Shown here in pieces: positions 46,831-57,472 of a DNA stretch of 64,000 nucleotides (the stretch's first letter is position 1; each line of letters begins with the position of its first letter). The position numbers and the translations under genes were made by a program. Source of the DNA: Isoetes taiwanensis (lineage: Eukaryota; Streptophyta; Lycopodiopsida; Isoetales; Isoetaceae); assembly GCA_021234155.1 (NCBI GenBank), contig JAJEKV010000054.1, forward strand, positions 5,751,962 through 5,815,961, in the 5' to 3' direction. The notes under the pieces were generated by a model, which had not been told where the DNA came from, did not search any database, and worked only from the letters and a program-made list of their open reading frames with translations.

Positions 46831-48560
46831 TATCACCTCCACGTCACGTAAATCCAATGTGGTTATAATTATACACCATTAGATCTCGATTATCTAAAAT
46901 CTAGTGCCAGGGAAACTAGAAAAGCCCATGAAATTTGGAAAGAATCACCACGAAGAGGAGATGAAAGTTGAAATAAACAGCTGATCTTTCAACATTATGT
47001 AGTTGTTTGTATATTTCCATCGATTTTGCTAGAGCAGTGTAGTGACCAATCTGACTACCCTGCAACAATTCCTTAGTCTCTCGATTTATTTTATTTTTTA
47101 AACAAAAGAACGTGGATTGAGGGAGGGAAGAGATAGAAAGGAGGAGATAAAGAGTTGAATTGAGTTGAATTTTAAGGTATGGGGTGGCCTATTGGGAGGA
47201 GGGATGGTAATTGATTGATAATGGTCATAAATGAGAAGTTTATTTTCAAACTTTTGTCCAAGTGCTAGAGGTGACCATTGCAGTTCTAGTTGGGCCCAAG
47301 TCCCATGTGCAAAAGGTCCAACCCCAACCACTAATAATGCAGAGAGGTTGGTAAGGAGCTTCTTGGTAAGGAGCTTCTGAGTGGGGTGGGGGTGCCAGAG
47401 GGGGAGCATGGGATAATTCAAAGGGTTAGATAAGGTCATGTTCGCGTGCACTCTCTCGAGCGACCTCACATAATTGCATAGCAATTGGCAAATGAGCAGG
47501 GCCATGTGCAGCCATATGCATGGCGGCCTATGGGCCCAATACTGCATGGGCCATAGTAGTTATGCTAATACTGCATGGGCCATAGTAGTTATGTTGTGAG
47601 CATTGGGGTGTAAATGCATGAGATGGAACATGAAGGCTGGTTTGGAGGTTGTGCATGTCCAAACAAGGAAAAGGGACAAGAGAGATTCTAGAAATGATGG
47701 AAATAAATCTTGTTGGCTTTTTAACAAAATCTACCTCTAAAAGGATTAGCAGAGGCCAAAGTATGAAGAAGACAACAACGTGGGTGGTGGGCACCATGAG
47801 AGTAACAGGCCAGCCCTACTAGATCTTCCTAGAATTCTTTAGGATATGGCCAAAAGCCATGATTGACCCTTTGTTAACAAATCAAAAGTGAAAGACCACC
47901 CTAAAAAACAAATAAACAAATAAACAAAATGAAAAGAGTGTTTTATATCTATGTTGTGTATATATATGTATTTTCCCCCAACTAAAAAATAAGCTAAATT
48001 AAATAAAAAGAAAAAGAAAAAGAAAATGTTTTATTGTATCTTTTTTTCCCAGTTGTCAAAGAGAAGAACATGGAAGATTGATGATGATGAGAAGAAATAG
48101 TGCAAGAGATGCAGAAAACCATCTTTTTGAGTAGTATTATTAGGGAAGAACCAAAATTCTGAACAGAAAGCTCAACATTGCTTTTGTGGCTCTGTACAAT
48201 GATGCAAAAGCAAAGAAACAGTCCTGCAGAAGGCAACAGAGTTGAGAGGCAGGCTGAACTGATGGACGAACCTCTCAAGGCCTCGAAGAATGAAGCAAGA
48301 TCTGGTCCAAAATGCACGGATCAGCTCTGCAACAAAATGATGCAGGGCACCCACAACGAGGTTTGGTTTCGAGTCCAATCCATGCAACAAAAAAACACAG
48401 CACAGGCTCTGCCCTCTGTTCTGCACTGCTGCAAGACTGCAGCACAGCCTTTTTTTTCCTTTTTTTTTTTGGGTTTGTGCTGGAGCTTCTGGGTGCATGA
48501 TGAAGCATGCTCACAGTTGCACTACGTTGGCGTGCAATGTTGATATTTCACACCCTTCTA
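46831..48560. other. Spacer downstream of the ARF gene
   Basis: About 1.7 kb. No supported gene. 48180-48560 lies just past the ARF stop codon and likely includes its 3' UTR. Overlapping open frames here on both strands (for example 47098-47547 and 48178-48543) have no recognisable domains. Confidence 0.45.
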
Positions 48561-48563
48561 ACT

Positions 48564-50670
48564 TCAGCCCAGGTACTGATTTGCAGGAGTGCTTTGTAAG
48601 CATCCCTGCTGTGATGAAGAACCCTTCTCATCTCCATTTGTGTAGAATGCAACCTCTGATGGAGACAATATCCTGATCCCCCTCACTGATGTCACAAATT
48701 CCCTGCATTACACCACACTTCAAGTTATGCACCAAACCAAAAAAAAAAAAAAAGAGAAAAAAATAAAACTCTTAAATCTGCAAATCTGTGCCTATTATGG
48801 AAAGGAACTAACTAAAAGATTATGCTTTAGCTACTCACTCCCAAGGATCATCTCCAACTAGTAATATGTCATTCTCATGATCAATAAAAACTAGCTGCCA
48901 GCCTGATTTTTGGTCTAATTGGCCTTCTAATCCAAACATCCGCGCAAGTTCGGCTCGAAGCTCAGTGTAGTTGTTGAATCTTGTGACATCCAATGCTCTT
49001 CCTATTGATCCAAGCTTGTAAACCTGTTTCAACAGTGCACATAAGTTATCGTTATCAGATGTGTATTCAGGGGAAGGAATGAAAACACGCAGAACAAGTT
49101 TTGGCAATAGATTTCAGGCACAGTTATGATCATAAATAACATGCAGTCCCTACAATAGGATGCAATACACAAGAATGAGGAACCTGCATTGGTAGCTGAA
49201 TGCCAAGATTGATCAAATCTGGCCAAGTAAAAAGATAACATTGAAGAGCAAACTGATAAACAAAAGAGGAAGAAAGATACGGAAAATGAAGAAGTGCTAA
49301 GAAGAAATGAAAATGTTTAAGAAAAACAAGCACAAGAACTGAGAGACAAACTGATGCAGACCAAAAATAAAAAAAAGGGAAGAAGGATTGAATACCTTAG
49401 TATAAGTTCTAGTTGGAGTAGATTTAGGCTGAGAAACTGGAGGAGGAGCAGTATTTCTCTTAGCACTAGGGGTGCATTCTTCAGTACTACCATTACTGGC
49501 ACTATTAGCAGAAGTAGTAGGCAGATCAGTGACAGTAGAAGAGGAAGAATAAGGGCTTCCAACAGGCCCTTTGCCCTTGCAGTTGCCCTGATTCTGGTTC
49601 TGGTTCTGGTTCTGATTCTGATTCTGATTCTGAGACATGTTCATGTTCATGTTCATATTTTGAACAATCTGACCATTTCCAGCATTGCACATCCTATTCA
49701 TAGGAGCCTGCTTAGCCATGGCCACCATGCTTCCCATATTTCCACTCATGCCTTGCTGCATGCCATTAATGGGATCCATCAAATCCTTCATTCCATCTCT
49801 GTACATATCCTGCATGCTAGGCACAGGCAGCAACAGACCAGACTGATCAGAAATCTCGTTTAAACCTCCCGGATTGAAGGACCCAGATGCCATATTAGGC
49901 TGCAGATCCATTCTACCAGGAAAACAGGGCATAAGGGGTGCCATATCCACCGGATTTGAGAACCATGGAGATGACAAATCTCTGGAAAGAAGTCCTGGAG
50001 CGGGGGGTATTATTGGAGATGGAGGAGGAGGGATCATGTTAGATAATGAAACAGCGCTATTTTTAGTATTCATCATCCGATTTATATGATCAGAATCAGA
50101 TTCTGACAAAATAGGCTGGTTAGATCGATTGGGCATAATATTTTGCATGGAGTAACCACCTGGAGCAGAGGTTAATGCAGATAAATAAGAATCTAAATCT
50201 CCAAAACCAACTGGGTTGGATCGAATAGGAGCCAAGGGAGATTGGGGCCTGCTATTCATCTGATTTTGCTGATCGAGCAAAAGCGGCGGAGAGCATTCTG
50301 GCAAAGAAATAGGCTGCTGAGCTTGCATCTGTTGTTGGGTTTGAATCTGTGCCTGCATCTGTGGTTGCATCTGTGGATTATATTTGATTTGAGGTTGATT
50401 TTGCCCCTGTTGGGCCTGATACATATTTCTTCCAGAATCATAACCTCTAATCTCTTGCAATGCCGCTGCAGCCATTACCCTTTGCTGAAAATTTAATGGC
50501 GTGGAAGGATTTAGCCTCATCCATTGGTCAATCAATCCGCCGTAGCCCATGCTTGGCAGATTCACATCTTTTTCTGCTTCATCAGCCCTCATCCAAACCC
50601 TTGGAACCTTGGCACTGTTTTCGTTTACTTCATCATCTCCTGGATTTCTTCTTTTGCCTAAATACGCCAT
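48564..50670 (-). CDS. ARF: Auxin response factor (class A-like), middle region plus PB1; no DNA-binding domain seen
   Basis: Three exons join in phase to 532 codons: 50670-49396, 49023-48839 and 48702-48564 (TGA), with introns AAG|GTATTC...ACAG and GA|GTGAGT...GCAG. Residues about 60-75 ([17 protein letters not shown]) match the block after the DNA-binding domain in activating ARFs. Residues 84-120 are glutamine-rich and about 335-360 are NM/QN repeats. RTYTKV at 421 opens the PB1 domain, which has both the basic face (K428) and the acidic OPCA part (D473, D477, GDDPW 482-486), ending [20 protein letters not shown]1 mediates ARF and Aux/IAA interaction in the nucleus. The B3/ARF region is absent from the 13 kb upstream. 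The ATG may be the true start, as in DBD-less ARFs, or 50680 may follow a splice acceptor (GTTAG) of a long intron. Confidence 0.9.
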
Positions 50671-52450
50671 ACCCAAAAGTCTAACAAATCTCGGTCTTAA
50701 AATCCGGCCTCAATACGCGTCCAAGCTGCAGAAAATTTATTCATATCACGAACCATATTGGATCTGCCATGGTCACATTACTCGGAAACCAGCTAGCCTT
50801 CAAGATTCAACGCCTAAACAGCTGATGATAGTAGAGAACCGGTCGAGCTTAAGATTTTAGCATTCAAAATGAGGTGTTTTGAATCGAAAACGAACTGGGC
50901 ATTCAGGATTCAGCTCTAGAAGTGAAACTAAGCTTCAATACCAAAGTGGGTGTTCAAGATTCAGCTGGATGCGCTGCAAATCAAGTGCTCAAGAATATAA
51001 GATAAGAAAAGGATGAGCCGTGCGGCGGCAAATCAGCGGGAAGAAGAAAAGAAAGACCAAGCTTTAGCTACAAGAAGCTGCATTATTTGCTTGTCACAGC
51101 TGGGCTTGCAGAGCGATAAAGAAACCGTCCTATGCGGAAGAAGCTATATCTAGCAGTCTAAATTTCCTCTTTCCTTTTCATCAGGGTGGAAACAGATTGA
51201 TTGCAAGCATTATGATGGGGTCCAAACCACGAGCTCGTTTGACGCCCAAATCATAAATTGCAAGCAAAAGCTAGTTGAATCCGGAGGCAAATCCTGGAAA
51301 AAGATGGAGTAAATGGAAGAATGGGCTTGAGTTTTATGCCGCTGGTTTACAGTTTACTGCAGCGACGGAGTAAAGGGTAGATTGATCGAACGAGGAAGGA
51401 AGGGGCCAAGAAAAAAATGGATTAATACCCATTACTGCATTGTCAGGAAAGGATTGAAGGGGATGGAGGGCGTGAGGTATGGCGTGGGATAGAGCACCTG
51501 GGCTATTACAAGAAGCGTGCCTGCTTGCTTGTGCTGCAGCGGCGAAGAGATAAAGAAAGGCCCAGGCCGGAGACGTGGAAAAGTAAAGTTAAAAAAAAAA
51601 TGGAGAAGCTGATGCTACGTTTTTATCAGAACAGATACTCTAAAATCGCAACAGCAAAGGGCTAAGAATTTATGCCGGACTCAGACTGCGTGGGCCTGTC
51701 TGGCGTCAGCCGTGGGCCTGCACAGCCATAGCCATAGCCTTGGCTATTCTAAAAGCTCAGGATTTGTTTTGTTCCTCAGCCTTGAAGGGCCCATTTCGGT
51801 GGGCACTAGGCTAGGTCCAAATTTAGAAGCCGGAAATGGGGTGGTGATATGAGCAGCAGAATTTCTTAGTTGGGTAGTTCGTTCGGATCTGTTCCGTTCC
51901 GTTCCTCCATAGCCAGAGAGCTTGGAGTACTGTACTGCCGGAGTGGTGGCTGAGGTGTGTGGTTGATAACGGGGTAGGAAAACAGCCGAGTGAAGGGAGA
52001 CCTTCACGAGTGAAGGGAGGGCTAGGGTGGTGGATCACGGGGTCGGGAAACGACCTCGCGGCAGTCCGTGGGACAGGGGTGCAGGACAGGTCTGTTGGGC
52101 AGTGTAAAGGCGCCCCTGACAGCTGCCTGCACTCCGCATTTCAAGCCGGGCAGGTCCCAGCCTTGTGTCTAGATCTCGACAGACCAGCTCCTAACAAGGA
52201 AAATTAGGGTTTGCTCTTTTCGAACCAATCCTCTTCCCCCATCATCGCCACTGTCGAGACCTCGTGAAAATTCGTGCCCCTTGCACCCTTACCCAGACTA
52301 ACCGGTTGTCCTAGCCGGTCAGTCTGACCCCCCTGCCGCGGCCTGGCCGGTCCTTCCCCTCTGCCCTCTCCAGTGCCACGGCCTACGTCCGGTGTCAGAA
52401 CTGCCCCCGCCTCCTCCTCGCCGCAATTACGCCCTAAACGCTTGACGGCT
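50671..52450 (-). promoter_or_regulatory. 5' flank of ARF: leader/promoter or intron
   Basis: About 1.8 kb upstream of the ARF coding start. It has higher GC than the surrounding DNA, particularly 51740-52450, and no transposon signature, as expected for a promoter and long leader. In the ARF frame a stop lies about 13 codons above the ATG. A possible acceptor, TTGTTAG, ends at 50681. I could not identify a TATA box or clustered auxin elements with confidence. Confidence 0.4.
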
Positions 52451-52552
52451 GACGGCCTTCACCCGTCTCCCTGACGGCTCCAACCCGTCGCCATTAGGTT
52501 GACGGCCTCCACCACCCGTCTCCCTGACGGCCCCAGCCCGTCGCCATTACGG
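52451..52552. repeat. GC-rich tandem duplication, period 50 bp
   Basis: GACGGCCTTCACCCGTCTCC (52451) recurs as GACGGCCTCCACCACCCGTC (52501), each followed by CTGACGGC, CCCGTCGCCATTA. GACGG and CCGTC words can pair within and between units. Confidence 0.85.
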
Positions 52553-53769
52553 ATCCCACCTTGCCAGCTATACGTACGTATTTTTTTGTTTGTATTCCAA
52601 CATCTTATTAATGCCTATGGGACCATGTATATTTCTTGCCCATTCCCCAACTTGTGCAACTTTCAAGAATGTTTGTATCCTTCAAGACTCCCCATCTCTT
52701 ACCCACATGGTTAGGATCTTTTGCTTAGGATCTTTTGTTGGCCTAGAAATTCCCCTTAGTCAATATCTTGTGTTGGATTCATATCTAGCGTGCTCCATCC
52801 CTCCCATCCCATCTCAGTTGTCACACATATCCCCATTCCCTCGCCAGCCTCTCCGCCGCTTTCACTGCTCCCTGTTGATTTTATTGCTCCTCTTCCTTGC
52901 CCTGATGCCTCAACCTTCATTCATTTTCCCATTCATTGTTCCTTCCTCTGCAAGTTGTAAAGTAATCCCTTCGATACTGATCGTTTTAACTGACCCCATT
53001 TCTTTGTCGTATCGTTGTAGATTTGATTCGTAAATCGGTGTTTTGACCGTCCCACCCCGGTCTTCCATGATAATTCGAGAACAATAGCTGTGTCTTGCCG
53101 TCATCTACTTATATTACTAATAGCTGCAAGAATTCAAGGTGAACAAAGTTATAATATTGAGCCTGCATGCTTTGGAATAATGTCTCTTCCACGTTCACCA
53201 CAAAAGGAAAGAAATTTAGAAGTTAATAATGAATTTTCTTTTGCCAATGCATTTGATTACTTAGTATCCACGTTGAATGTGTGTATATTGCACAATGATC
53301 AAGGCCCATCGGCTAATTTTTATCAATTTCTTTCAAAAGTCTACTGTTGAAATCTCTCTATCCACTTGTCTTGCGCGCCCGCCCAAACTAATTAGATATC
53401 CCTGCGTGGCATCTCGATTCTTACTAAGTGCATGCACACACTCCATAGTTTTTAATCTTAGATTGCCACAATCAAAGCTTTATGACTTCTATAATCATCA
53501 ATCAGTTCTTATGTTTTGTATTCTCATGCCTTAATATAAGTTCTCCCTAGCTAAGATATAGTTCGGTTTTTATAATAGTCAATCAATATTAAGTTTGTTG
53601 AAGCTACTCATTTGGTAAGTTAACATTGGACAAACCTATAAATTTTATAGACAACAATCAATGCAAAGACAATAATGACAATATATAACTAATGAGAAAA
53701 CCATATATATTGCATAATATATAACCTTCCCCTTTGTCTATGCAACCCAATACATGAAGAGTATAATAA
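52553..53769. other. Spacer without recognised gene
   Basis: T/C-rich from 52560 to 53030, then AT-rich. A 147-codon open frame (52590-53033, plus) is hydrophobic and low complexity and matches nothing I know, so I do not call it a gene. Confidence 0.45.
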
Positions 53770-53850
53770 ACCTATTTTTTTTTAAAGATTATAAAAAAAC
53801 TTGCCTTGAAGGGTTTTCGAGGAAAAAACCTTGACAATAATAAGCTTAAT
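53770..53850 (-). mobile_element. LINE-B 3' UTR fragment (hairpin region)
   Basis: AAAAAAACTTGCC, GAAGGGTTTTCGAGG and AAAAAACC line up with the minus-strand 3' UTR of other LINE-B copies (31770-31815, 4745-4795). The terminal block and tail are missing. Confidence 0.65.
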
Positions 53851-53974
53851 GAGGAATATGTTGCCCAAAATGGGAGCGGGACCTTGAACCTATAATTCGG
53901 AATGGGAACTGATAGGAACAGGAATGTAAAAAATTTTGAAATTTGAAATGATTTTGAAATTTGAAATGAAATTT

Positions 53975-54030
53975 GAAATGATCCTAGAAAAGGCTGTAGG
54001 CCCAGTAGGGCTGGTGTGCTAAAAAAAAAA
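53975..54030 (+). mobile_element. Short retroposon 3' end
   Basis: TAGGCCCAGTAGGGCTGGTG then TGCTAAAAAAAAAA. It matches, inverted, the sequence at 46775-46815. The upstream extent is not defined; ATTTGAAATGA repeats lie just before it (53935-53980). Confidence 0.55.
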
Positions 54031-55400
54031 GGTGAAATGCATGCTATTATGTGAATGTAAATAGATAAAACAGTTTATAACGATGATCAGGAGTTTAGAA
54101 ATAACAATTTGAAAAAGTCATAAGCTTCTAGTGTCATTATATAAAGCATAATAACAAATGTAGTACAAAACATATAACTAGAATATAGTAGCTGAAAACA
54201 AATAAATAGAATATACTAACTGAAAACACATAAATAAGTTTTAGAGTTCCATTTCCCATTGATTCATAACATTGTTTGCGCTCATTAATTTCATGAATTG
54301 TCAAAATCTGATTTATAATATGGGCCGTGTTTTAAACATAACAAATGCATATCTATTTGGTTTCTATTCAGTTCTCCTTTCAAGCTTTCAAAACGTCATT
54401 TCAATCAATGGTGCCATAGCATGTACAAAAGCTGATAATAATGCTTCTTTGTTTCTTCTGCCATAGCTTTAGGACCATTCAGCAATAGTGGTTATAAATT
54501 TAGCACTAGAGCATCCTAATCAGGGCTTCATAAGCTTCACCTGCCTGGAGATGAGTCATTACAAAATTTGATGATATAGCAACTACGTTTAATCCCTCAT
54601 GCATAGAGAAATTGAGGGAAATGATTGTGAGTGGCCTCCTACCTATGAGATGGGGCAGATCATCTTAATATAGCTTGTCTGCATGTACTGATTAGTGAGC
54701 CGCTCAATTTCATATTTTAAATGTATCACAAATGGACAGAGATTGCAAATGCATGACTTGCAAAAGAAGGAATGCGCCATTTTTAAGACTTACCAAGCAA
54801 GGAAATTATTTCTACCTCAATTAACGTGGTTAAGGATTTTAGAGACTGTCTGTGCAAGCCTAGACAATAACATGATTTATTTCTTATAAAAGCTCAAGCA
54901 TGCAACTCGTTTCAAACAGTCCTTTTATCATATACAAGTAAGCAAAATCATCAAAATCGTGGATATGGGACATCAGGTTGACCAACTTTGGCCATATTTC
55001 CAAAGAGGTTCTTGAACTGACTAGAAACTATCCTTTTCAGCTGACAGATTGGTATTTACAAACGAATGAATATATTGTCACTTTACTGTATCAGAAAGCT
55101 GGATAGCCCTCAAAGTCCTCTAGAGTCCATTGCTTTCTTGTCAAAGGCTCTAGCAGCTACATATTGTAAAAAGAACACGAAGTATTTCACTATAAAAAAG
55201 GTGTTATCATGCATGTAAAATGCCTGAGCAAACCTCTGATAATATCGTTATATAGATAATTGGATGATTAGAATCAATTCACAACAATTTAAAGGAGGTC
55301 AAGCAGACCATATAGGATGTAAATTTATGCCAATGAGCGATCCAAGGACATTAAAATCCTATTTACATCACTAAACCCAAAGGACAGATTGCCAGTTCCT
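54031..55400. other. AT-rich spacer, nothing recognised
   Basis: No open frame over about 65 codons and no repeat shared with the rest of the window that I could see. Confidence 0.5.
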
Positions 55401-55407
55401 TCCTTTC

Positions 55408-56095
55408 ATTTTTTTTGGAAGGACAAAAAAATTTATTAATCAATAAGAATAAGTACAAAATAATCAATAAGAATAAGTACAAAGTGCCACTGGAACACGA
55501 GCCTGAGGCATCGTGTACTTACTCCATACTAAATAAGAAAAAGGAGATACGGCTCCACTTAAGGGACTAATTTCATTGGACTTGTAATGGAGTCAATTTG
55601 GATGCGGCTATTGAAATCTCAGGGGAGTTTGAAGTTGTATCCTAGTTCTATAGCAAGGCAGCGTTATCTTCGACCAAATCAACCCACTGAAGTGGAGCAA
55701 AATGGGTGCAATCACGTGAAGCAAGTGGTAGGAGAGTCTGTGATGCAAATGTATTAGACCCCTTAGCGATTTTTGAGGTTGACGAAGAACAAGTAGATGT
55801 TTAGGTGGAGAGTGGGCTCCATGACGATCAATGTCCATGTACTGCCCACAAGCCTCTTTAACTTGCTCTTGCGATCTCTGAATCTCATTCAATTTTTGTC
55901 TTGATCCAGCACCTGAGGAGTGGGACCTGTGGTTGGAATAGAAGCAAAGGAAGTGATAGGGGGAATGAGAGACATCCATTGAAGATGGAGCAGAGCTAGA
56001 AGTAGGAGCTGTAGCAGATGCCAATGGAGGAACCTGCTAGTGAGACTTACAATACTTTGTTCTACCTCTTGAGAAAAAATCACATTTGCAGTCAA
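55408..56095 (-). mobile_element. Probable LINE or retroposon 3' end with unknown open frame
   Basis: A T-run followed by GGAAGGACAAAAAAATTTAT and duplicated CAATAAGAATAAGTACAAA looks like a minus-strand poly(A)/3' UTR of a plant LINE (compare 35055-35115). A 138-codon frame upstream on that strand (56024-55608; SGAGSRQKLNEIQRSQEQVK) has no domain I recognise. Assignment is tentative. Confidence 0.35.
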
Positions 56096-57277
56096 AGATT
56101 AAACTGATTAACCTGAACTTTATTCATCCAAGATTATAACCCGCTAACAGTAACAAAAGAAGAAAAAACTACATGTTATTCTACATTTGCTTGCTCTCCT
56201 CTTACAAAATATGATGGCATAAGACAAGCTCCAGTCTTCAAAATTCAGAGAGCAAGGGGCAAACTCCAAATGCCAAAGGCCGGATCAGCAGCAGCCAATC
56301 TCATCCTGCTTCTCAAAATATGAATGGAAAAAGATTTCTGAATGAGGGAATGCTAGTTGAGCAACTAGATTTAAGATTGAGGCTATGTTGGAAGGTTTAA
56401 ACTTGACTAGTAGCAAGCTCCGCTAGAGGCCGATAGCAGACTGCAAGCTCCAGAGATCATCTCGATATCGGTTCCGATAGAGTCAACCGTCCAAAATGTA
56501 GCAGACCAAGAAAAACAGAAAGAAAACATTAACACAACCTTTGGTTTTTGATATATTCAAGTTTTTTCGCCTTCCTTTGTAATTTCCTAAAATTTGATGC
56601 CAAGATTTTTTACCGTCAGGAAGGAGGTTCCCATCCGGAACGTGATTTCTGGTAGCACCCATATTGGGAACTTAATTAGGAGTTCCCGGAACTCTGGATC
56701 CTAGGACAGAGTTGGGAATGGAAATCAAGTTCAAAACTTGGTTTCTGGTAACTATGTCATTAATGTGTTCGAGGTGGGCATAAATGGGTCCGTCAAGATA
56801 GATAAATAGATAAAATTTTAATATCCATGAAGACCAACATGGGCAACTATGATGTAATAACTGAGAGAATGGTTTAGGGTTTTTCATGGCAAAGGCAAGA
56901 ATACTTTCTGGTTTTTCAAAATGGAAGGTGGATAGGAACATTTCGAAAAGTGTGGAAATGGTAAAGTGAATTGATCAAGAGTGTATAAGGGATCAAAGAG
57001 AAGAGAAACTTGAAAGGGCTCGGTGCGATACACAGTGTTCAGGAAGAAATATTCAAGCATGTTAAAGAAGAAAAGAAAAGCATTCATAACGGAGCAACAT
57101 GAGAGAAATGTTGTATCAATTAAAAAGACATCTAAGGGGTTTCTAAAAAATAGATAAAACAAAGTTAAAATAACAAATCAGAGGGCATGGAAGGAGCATT
57201 TAAACCAACTTTACAATTTTGAAGCAGAGCAATCCAGTAGTGCAATCCTGACTAAACCATCATTCAATTAAATTGGG
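56096..57277. other. Spacer with LINE-B tail relic
   Basis: No gene supported. At about 56800-56850, ATAGATAAATAGATAAA followed by ATCCATGAAGACCAACATGG resembles a diverged LINE-B tail plus terminal block on the minus strand. Confidence 0.45.
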
Positions 57278-57472
57278 ATTATGTCTTGATTTTGGGACAA
57301 ATTTCATATTGCAAGTTTTTTAGTAACTTGATTAAAGTCACTATACGTTAACATATAATCACACACCTTAATATAAATTCACACCTTAACTTCAAATTAT
57401 AAAATCATATATCATGAAACTCAAGTAGTACACAACTTTTATTAACTGTGATTGATACATAGTAACTGTTTT

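Noticed and set aside
47098-47547. 149-codon minus-strand open frame downstream of the ARF gene
   Set aside because: No family resemblance and unusual composition; other frames overlap, so it is probably chance.
48178-48543. Overlapping open frames on both strands just past the ARF stop
   Set aside because: Most likely the ARF 3' UTR and its antisense; no domains seen.
52590-53033. 147-codon plus-strand open frame
   Set aside because: Low-complexity hydrophobic translation from T/C-rich DNA with no recognisable domain or splice context.
56672-57162. Two minus-strand open frames near 56.7-57.2 kb
   Set aside because: No known motif, ordinary AT-rich composition, and a LINE-B tail relic inside one of them.
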